The position numbers and the translations under genes were made by a program. From Prosthecobacter sp. (GTDB lineage: Bacteria; Verrucomicrobiota; Verrucomicrobiia; Verrucomicrobiales; Verrucomicrobiaceae), in assembly GCF_014879935.1 (NCBI RefSeq), contig NZ_JACSRD010000106.1, forward strand, positions 1 through 46,392: a stretch of 46,392 nt of DNA. Direction: 5' to 3'. How positions within the stretch are numbered: position 1 is the stretch's first letter; every line of letters starts with the position of its first letter. Shown here in pieces: positions 41,470 to 46,392 of the stretch. The notes beneath the pieces were generated by a model. It was given only the letters and a program-made list of their open reading frames with translations, was not told the DNA's origin and ran no database searches.

Positions 41470-42984
41470 ATGATCCCGAAGTTTCCTCTCTTTCTCACTC
41501 TGATCCTCGGCGGCCTCTCCGCCTGGCTGTGGATCACCTCGCATGTGATGCGGTCGATCTCGGTGATGTTGCTCCTGCCGCTGTGGCTGCTGCTGATCGG
41601 CCTGTGGTGGGCGCTGAGGAAGAGCGGCGTGCGCTTGAAGCGGCTCGGCATCGTGACGCTGTGCATCGCCGGGTTTGTGGCCTTGTTCCGCTACGACGGC
41701 TCGGCGGATGGCTCGGCGTTTCCGAGCCTGGCGCTGCGCTGGAAACAGCGCGCGTCCTTGCCCGCGCTGCACAACATCGCCGGACCCTCCGCCACGACGG
41801 CGACTCCGGCCGGTGTGGCGGACATGCCGCGGTTTCTGGGGCCGAAAGGCGATGGCGTGCTGCCGGAACCAGGCTGGCAGACGGATTGGAAAGCTCATCC
41901 GCCGCGTGAGGTGTGGCGGATCCCCGTGGGCGATGGCTGGTCCGGCTTTGCCGTGGCAGGCAGTCGTGCGATCACCCAGGAGCAGCGTGGCCCGGAGGAA
42001 TGCGTGACCTGTTACGACATCGGCACCGGCAAGCTGATGTGGTCGCACGCGGACAATGCGCGATTTGACGAGGCCATGGGCGGCATCGGCCCGCGGGCGA
42101 CGCCGACGGTTGATGCGACGAAGGGCGTGGTTTTCACCGTGGGAGCCGCCGGATTGCTGAACTGCCTGGATCTGACGACCGGGGCGCTGCGCTGGAGTCG
42201 TGACGTGCTGAAGGAAGCCGGTGCCAGGGCGAATTTGCAGTGGGGCAAGAGCGCCTCGCCCTTGCTGGTGGGCGAAACCGTGGTGTGCAGCGGCGGCGAA
42301 GGCGGAACGTCGTTGATCGCTTATCACCAGAGTGATGGTGGCATCGCATGGAAGGCCGGAAACGAAGGCGGCAGCTACAGTTCACCCGTTCTGCTGACGC
42401 TGGCGGGGCGGGAACAAATCGTGAACGTGAACAACGGCTCGGTGACGGGTCACGATCCGGCCAGCGGTGCCGTGCTGTGGCGTTTTGACTGGCCGGGGAT
42501 GTTTCCAAAGGTCGGCCAGCCGGTGCAGGTCACGCCGGAGCGACTGCTGATTACCTCCAGCTACGGGGTGAAGTCGCACCTGCTGGAAATCAAAGCGGGC
42601 AGCGGGGGCAAACTGGCCACGACATCGATCTGGAGCAGCAGCGCACCGCGGACAAAGTTCAGCAGCGCCAGCGTGTGCGGCTCACATGCCTACGCACTCG
42701 ATGAAGGCACGTTTTGCTGCGTGAATCTGGCCGATGGCGAACGCGGCTGGCGGGAAGGCCGTTATGGCTTCGGCCAGCAGATCCGGCTGGGTGAGACCTG
42801 GATGCTGCTACAGGCCGAAAAGGGCTTTGTGGCGCTGGTGAAGGCCAATCCTGAGCGCCTTGAGGAAATCTCACGCCTGGAGGCACTGCATTCCAAGACC
42901 TGGAATCCGCCGACACTCGCCGGCCGCTGGTTGCTGCTGCGAAACGATGCCGAGGCGGTCTGCTACGAGCTGCCAGCGAAGTGA
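41470..42984 (+). CDS. PQQ-like beta-propeller membrane protein
   Basis: 504 residues from MIPKFPLFLTLILGG; an upstream start at 41365 would overlap the divergent ThuA start and was rejected. Three N-terminal membrane segments (about 5-26, 28-52, 60-76) precede a propeller of PQQ/WD-like blades, seen as repeated D-x-x-T/S-G-x-x-x-W units (YDIGTGKLMWS, LDLTTGALRWS, HDPASGAVLWRF). Such proteins in PVC bacteria are outer-face scaffolds or dehydrogenase-like enzymes; no PQQ ligands could be verified. Function is unknown. Confidence 0.86.
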   Translation: MIPKFPLFLTLILGGLSAWLWITSHVMRSISVMLLLPLWLLLIGLWWALRKSGVRLKRLGIVTLCIAGFVALFRYDGSADGSAFPSLALRWKQRASLPALHNIAGPSATTATPAGVADMPRFLGPKGDGVLPEPGWQTDWKAHPPREVWRIPVGDGWSGFAVAGSRAITQEQRGPEECVTCYDIGTGKLMWSHADNARFDEAMGGIGPRATPTVDATKGVVFTVGAAGLLNCLDLTTGALRWSRDVLKEAGARANLQWGKSASPLLVGETVVCSGGEGGTSLIAYHQSDGGIAWKAGNEGGSYSSPVLLTLAGREQIVNVNNGSVTGHDPASGAVLWRFDWPGMFPKVGQPVQVTPERLLITSSYGVKSHLLEIKAGSGGKLATTSIWSSSAPRTKFSSASVCGSHAYALDEGTFCCVNLADGERGWREGRYGFGQQIRLGETWMLLQAEKGFVALVKANPERLEEISRLEALHSKTWNPPTLAGRWLLLRNDAEAVCYELPAK

Positions 42985-43018
42985 TTCACCTGCCAGGGCG
43001 GAAAATGGCCCGCACCCC

Positions 43019-43933
43019 TTACCAGACGCGGTGCAGGAAGCGGCCGACCATGCCACGAGCGGAGTCCGGCTTGCTGTAGCGCTGTCCGTCGCCAGCCACC
43101 GCTGGCTGAACCTGCATGGGGCCTTTTTGATCAATGACCTTGATCGATTTGACCTCGATGCGGGCGATCGGGCAGTCATTGGCATCCACCGGCATGATTG
43201 AGATGCGCTTCAGCACGTCCAGACCGGACACCACCTGGCCGAAGACGGTGTACTTGCCTTCGAGCGAGCCGTAGTTGCCCAGAGTGACGTAGAACTGCGA
43301 GCCGTTGGAACGGCGCTGCGGATTCACCTTGTCGCTGCGGCGGGCCATGGCCACCGCACCGATGCCATGGGAGCGCTTGATCTCGGCAGGGATCGACTTG
43401 TCCTCGCCACCCGTGCCCCATTTCTCGCGGGCGGACTCATCAGACGTCAGCGGATCGCCGGTCTGGACGAGGAAACCCTCGATGGCCCGATGGAAGGCGA
43501 GGCCGTTGTAGAAACCGCTGTCGCACAGATTGATGAAGTTGGCGACGGTCTGCGGGGCATCGCCGGGAAACAGCTCGATCATGACCGTGTCACGCACACC
43601 ACCGAAGGCGACCTCCATGACAGCGATCTTGCGGACGGAGTCCTTGTCCCAGCGGGAAGGGTCTTCCGGGCGCTTGAAAGGCAGCGCAAAGCCCGTGGAA
43701 GACAGTCCCTTCGTCGTCGTGGTGCCTGCCGTGCCCTTGTCCACGGTCTGATACAGCGACTTCTGCGCCTCCTCGGCCAGCTTTTCGACCTCTGTCGTGG
43801 AGGGTGCCTTCGGTTCAGCGGGCACGGTGGGGACCGTCGTCGAGCGGAGGGCTTCCGGTGCTTTCAATTGCTGGGCAGTGGCGACGGCTTGGCAACTGAA
43901 GGCGAACAGGCAGGACAGGAGCAGATTCTTCAC
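43019..43933 (-). CDS. Exported cyclophilin-type peptidyl-prolyl isomerase
   Basis: 304 residues. A signal peptide (about 1-20) and a long Thr/Pro/Glu-rich linker (about 21-105) precede the cyclophilin domain. The active-site Arg lies in FHRAIEGFLVQTGDP, and GSQFYVTLG supplies the other conserved pocket residues. It catalyses cis-trans isomerisation of prolyl bonds in exported proteins. The core is normal but has a longer N-terminus than usual and a short Gly/Arg C-terminal extension. It lies 39 bp downstream of the small lipoprotein gene and could share its transcript. Confidence 0.93.
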   Translation of the reverse strand: MKNLLLSCLFAFSCQAVATAQQLKAPEALRSTTVPTVPAEPKAPSTTEVEKLAEEAQKSLYQTVDKGTAGTTTTKGLSSTGFALPFKRPEDPSRWDKDSVRKIAVMEVAFGGVRDTVMIELFPGDAPQTVANFINLCDSGFYNGLAFHRAIEGFLVQTGDPLTSDESAREKWGTGGEDKSIPAEIKRSHGIGAVAMARRSDKVNPQRRSNGSQFYVTLGNYGSLEGKYTVFGQVVSGLDVLKRISIMPVDANDCPIARIEVKSIKVIDQKGPMQVQPAVAGDGQRYSKPDSARGMVGRFLHRVW

Positions 43934-43972
43934 GAGAACGTTCGTGTTGGAGGAGGACGTGAAATCAGCGTC

Positions 43973-44299
43973 TTAGCGCAGATTGGAGGGGATCGCCGGG
44001 CTGATCGGGGCCGTGGCAGGTGTCGCGGCACGAACCTGGGTCGGTTCAGGTGAGGGAGCGGCCGCGGCAGGCGCTGCGCTGGTGGGGGCGGAGAATTCGT
44101 CCTGCTGCGCACGGTATTGATAACGCAGCTTTGGATTGCCACGTGATTTGCGCGGCTGCAGGCCCCACTGCACGTCGTAGGCGTCCTGCTGGGAGACCGT
44201 GGGATTGCGGGCATCGATGCGCCCACCACCCATGCCGGGGCAAGAAACGAGGACGGTCGAGGCAAACACGGCGGCGAAAAGGAGGCGCAAAGATCTCAT
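43973..44299 (-). CDS. Small lipoprotein of unknown function
   Basis: 108 residues. The signal peptide ends in the lipobox LVSC (Cys20). The mature part has DAYDVQWGLQPRKSRGNPKLRYQYRA, then an Ala/Pro/Thr-rich disordered tail. I do not recognise the family. A Cys at the lipobox and no other Cys argue for a simple anchored protein. Confidence 0.7.
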   Translation of the reverse strand: MRSLRLLFAAVFASTVLVSCPGMGGGRIDARNPTVSQQDAYDVQWGLQPRKSRGNPKLRYQYRAQQDEFSAPTSAAPAAAAPSPEPTQVRAATPATAPISPAIPSNLR

Positions 44300-44396
44300 T
44301 GTTTGGCAGAATTAAAAACTTGGGAGGCTTCGATACTAGGCTGACGGCCTTTGGCTGGCAACAGCGAACTCTTGACCTGCACGAGGGCGGTTCGGT

Positions 44397-44753
44397 TCAA
44401 ACTCCCCGCACGATCCGCACCGCCACGTGTTTCGTCTCGGGCAGTATGTGTTTCCGCAGCTCGATCGTGACGCCGACGGCCCCGAATTCCTCCAAAACGC
44501 AGGCCGCGAGCTCGGCGGCGAGCGTTTCGATCAGCTTCCGCGGCCGTTCCGCCGCCAGAGCCTGCAGCCGGGCGGCCACCGCAGCATAATCGATCGTGGC
44601 GTCGATCTCGTCGTTCATCGCTTCAAACCGGCCCTTGATGCGGAGGGAGACATCCGCCTCCAGCACCTGGCTGCCGGCCCGCTCCGCGTCGGGAACGCCA
44701 ATGTGCGTGGTCAGGCGCAGGCCGCTGATGTGGATCTCGTCGGGCGGGTTCAT
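44397..44753 (-). CDS. folB: Dihydroneopterin aldolase-type protein (FolB/FolX family)
   Basis: 118 residues from MNPPDEIHISGLRLTTHIGVPDAER; an 8-residue upstream extension is possible. The T-fold start (ISGLRLTTHIGV.D.ER) and the substrate block ATIDYAAVAARL are typical; the end carries the conserved Lys in ELRKHILPETKHVAV. FolB cleaves 7,8-dihydroneopterin in folate synthesis; FolX epimerises the triphosphate, and the two are hard to separate by eye. It starts 7 bp after the HAD-Nudix gene in the same direction. Confidence 0.85.
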   Translation of the reverse strand: MNPPDEIHISGLRLTTHIGVPDAERAGSQVLEADVSLRIKGRFEAMNDEIDATIDYAAVAARLQALAAERPRKLIETLAAELAACVLEEFGAVGVTIELRKHILPETKHVAVRIVRGV

Positions 44754-44760
44754 GGTCAAA

Positions 44761-45813
44761 TCAGGGCAGCAGTCCACGTCGCAGGCATTCCTCGATCAGG
44801 ACGCGGGTGGGGATGTTCAAGTCCGCCTCCAGCGCCTGGGCCAGCGGCAGCCACTGGAAAGCCTGCGCCTCCTCATTGAGCACCACCTGCGGCTTCTCGT
44901 CCGCACAACGGGCGAGGTAGTTCAGCAGCAGGAAATGCGCGGAACGCTGAAACTCCGGCGGCTCGATGCAGTCCTGCACAAAGACGAACTCGATGTCCCG
45001 CAGCGTGAGGGCCGTCTCCTCGGCGATCTCGCGGATCAGGGCGGCCTCGCAGGTCTCGCCGCGTTTGATCTTCCCGCCCGGGATGCCCCAGCGGTGGCTC
45101 CACTTGTGCGTGCGGATGAGGAGCAGCTCCCCCGCCCCGTTCAGGATCAGCGCTCCGACGGTGGCGATGGGATGCGCCTCAGAACGGACGTTCCAGCCGC
45201 CCAGCAGCACCGGCAGCCGGGACAAATCCCGCACCAGCATGTCGGGCTCGGATTGCAGCAGCGTCTCAGCGCTCTCGTAGCCTGTGCAGGTGCCGATCGT
45301 GACCACGCCGGCCGCCTTTCCCGCATCAATGTCGTGCCGCATGTCGCCGATGAAGGCGGTCTCCTCCGGCCGCATGTCCAGCTCGGCCAGCAGGGCGTGG
45401 ATCTCCTGGCGTTTGTCGATCACGCCGCAGCGCATCAGCTCAAAGGCATCCCGCACGCCCAGCGCCCGGGCTTGCGCCTCCACATGCGGCGTCGGAGCGC
45501 TGCTCAGCACCACCATGCGCCGGCCCGTGGCTGCGGCGTAGCGGATGAATTCCCCCGCATGCGGCAGCAGCGTCACGCCTTCATGCTCGTGGGGGAAATG
45601 CTGGAGGTAGAGCCGTTGCAGATCCGCCAGGGTCGTGCCCGGCAGCATCTCCTCAAAAAACTCGGTGTAGGGCAGGCGGAAACGCGCCTGGAACTCCACC
45701 CGCGTCAGTTCCTCGCGCCCCACGGAGCGCAGCATGGCGTTCACAGCCTTCAAGACGCTGGGCAGGTCGTCCGCCAGCGTTCCCGACCAGTCGAACAGCA
45801 GGTTCCGGATCAT
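44761..45813 (-). CDS. HAD phosphatase - Nudix hydrolase fusion
   Basis: 350 residues. The HAD half (about 1-205) has motif I FDWSGTLAD with nucleophile Asp8, motif II VVLSSAP, and motif IV GDMRHDID. The usual second Asp of motif I is Ser10, as in phosphonatase-like DWxGT sequences. The Nudix half (about 212-350) has a full Nudix box (Gly246 to Glu266: GGKIKRGE...REIAEE). Nudix enzymes cut nucleoside-diphosphate-type bonds; HAD enzymes remove single phosphates. Only 7 bp separate it from folB, suggesting that the two halves might dephosphorylate dihydroneopterin triphosphate stepwise. This is inferred from context; a general nucleotide clean-up role is the alternative. Confidence 0.9.
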   Translation of the reverse strand: MIRNLLFDWSGTLADDLPSVLKAVNAMLRSVGREELTRVEFQARFRLPYTEFFEEMLPGTTLADLQRLYLQHFPHEHEGVTLLPHAGEFIRYAAATGRRMVVLSSAPTPHVEAQARALGVRDAFELMRCGVIDKRQEIHALLAELDMRPEETAFIGDMRHDIDAGKAAGVVTIGTCTGYESAETLLQSEPDMLVRDLSRLPVLLGGWNVRSEAHPIATVGALILNGAGELLLIRTHKWSHRWGIPGGKIKRGETCEAALIREIAEETALTLRDIEFVFVQDCIEPPEFQRSAHFLLLNYLARCADEKPQVVLNEEAQAFQWLPLAQALEADLNIPTRVLIEECLRRGLLP

Positions 45814-45867
45814 GCGCCCGGCGCATTAGCCGCTGGCGGCAGCCTTTGCAAACAGCGAAGCACCGCT

Positions 45868-46392
45868 TCAGCGACGGCGGCGCAGCATCAGCAGGCACGC
45901 CAGGCTCAGCAAGCCCGCGCTGCCAGGCTCCGGCACGGCTGTGACCTGGAAATTGATGCTGTACTGGATCTGCTCCGACCCTTCTTGAATCCAGAACGTG
46001 TACTCTCCGGGACCCAGCGGTCCATTGAAGCCATCACCGCCGTACTCCGGCCCGGCATCGAGGATCGCCATCAGGTCCGTGTAGGTGCCGCCGAAGCCGT
46101 CGAACTCCTGAGTCCACAGACCGTTGCTCAGGTGCTGCGACGGATCGGACATGTTGATGGTCGTGGCGTCATCCATGGCCATGAACGAATCATTCGGACC
46201 CGTCGGAGCCGAGTAGTCCGTCAGGCTGATCCCCGTGAGGTAATACCCCGCCGCGATGGTGAACCGCCACACGTCCGCATCCAACGGCCCCGTGCCACCC
46301 AGGGAACCCATGGTGCCCTCGATCAGGTTGGCGCCCTCCGTGAAGACGATGAAGGTCGGAGCATCGCCATCATCGGACAGGTCGTTTACTTC
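45868..46392 (-). CDS. PEP-CTERM sorted surface protein (5' partial)
   Basis: The frame stays open to the window edge, so the N-terminus is missing. The visible part is a beta-rich, Gly/Thr/Asp-rich secreted domain without recognised family, ending in VPEPGSAG, a hydrophobic segment and RRRR. That is the PEP-CTERM sorting signal recognised by exosortase, common in Verrucomicrobiota exopolysaccharide-associated proteins. No exosortase gene is in the window. The gene points toward the HAD-Nudix gene, 54 bp away. Confidence 0.88.
   Translation of the reverse strand, partial: EVNDLSDDGDAPTFIVFTEGANLIEGTMGSLGGTGPLDADVWRFTIAAGYYLTGISLTDYSAPTGPNDSFMAMDDATTINMSDPSQHLSNGLWTQEFDGFGGTYTDLMAILDAGPEYGGDGFNGPLGPGEYTFWIQEGSEQIQYSINFQVTAVPEPGSAGLLSLACLLMLRRRR

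Noticed and set aside
42985..43018. Terminator hairpin between the PQQ-propeller and cyclophilin genes
   Set aside because: Only a 4-bp GGGC/GCCC pairing is possible in the 34-bp spacer.

Overview
The window looks like a chromosomal segment of a high-GC member of the Verrucomicrobiota, probably close to Verrucomicrobiaceae (Prosthecobacter/Verrucomicrobium-like). The evidence is the set of PVC-type proteins: a large DUF1549/DUF1553 cytochrome protein with a LamG domain, two tandem DUF1501 proteins, a PVC 'membrane-bound dehydrogenase' fused to a cupredoxin, a Tat-exported Gfo/Idh/MocA protein, a ThuA protein, and a PEP-CTERM protein. No rRNA, tRNA or CRISPR array was found.

Layout. 1-5.0 kb: a LysM protein (5' end outside the window), a degenerate FmdB-type protein, and the SGNH/dehydrogenase/cupredoxin fusion. 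5.3-6.3 kb: a squalene/phytoene synthase. 6.3-13.6 kb: an RND efflux operon (tetR, adaptor, pump, outer-membrane channel) with a UPF0175/PIN toxin-antitoxin pair on the opposite strand between pump and channel. 13.7-16.3 kb: an NtrC-type regulator and a queF-queC pair for queuosine synthesis. 16.4-24.2 kb: an iclR - DUF1549/1553 - four-helix-bundle - DUF1501 - DUF1501 operon, ended by a strong hairpin. 24.3-29.1 kb: a Gfo/Idh/MocA protein, then lutA - GxxExxY - lutBC for lactate use. 29.2-34 kb: MogA/MoaB-type protein, tail-specific protease, MBL hydrolase and rlmN. 34-37.4 kb: DUF1361, DCC and ankyrin genes, a DCC gene remnant, then a RAYT (REP-associated tyrosine transposase) between composite REP repeats. 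37.4-46.4 kb: glutamine-dependent NAD synthase, an amino-acid-binding lipoprotein, ThuA and PQQ-propeller genes, a cyclophilin, a small lipoprotein, folB with a HAD-Nudix fusion, and the PEP-CTERM protein.

The most striking content is the repeats. (1) A RAYT gene sits between three copies of a ~160-bp element. Each element ends in two inverted REP hairpins of the form GCGGAC-N6-GTCCGC, with a compensatory base change between the two arms. Three further hairpins with the same stem and flank form the linker of the fused lutB-lutC gene 10 kb away, suggesting that REP insertion joined the two genes. (2) Two unrelated small genes (a four-helix-bundle protein and a GxxExxY protein) each sit inside a host operon, in the operon's direction. 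Each is bounded by inverted arrays of short tandem units (7 bp or 9 bp), and each appears to have replaced the start codon of the downstream gene. Similar arrays without a gene lie just upstream of other start codons, and about eight lie in frame inside two PVC-type genes. I read this as a class of small repeat-bounded mobile cassettes; this is inference from one window.
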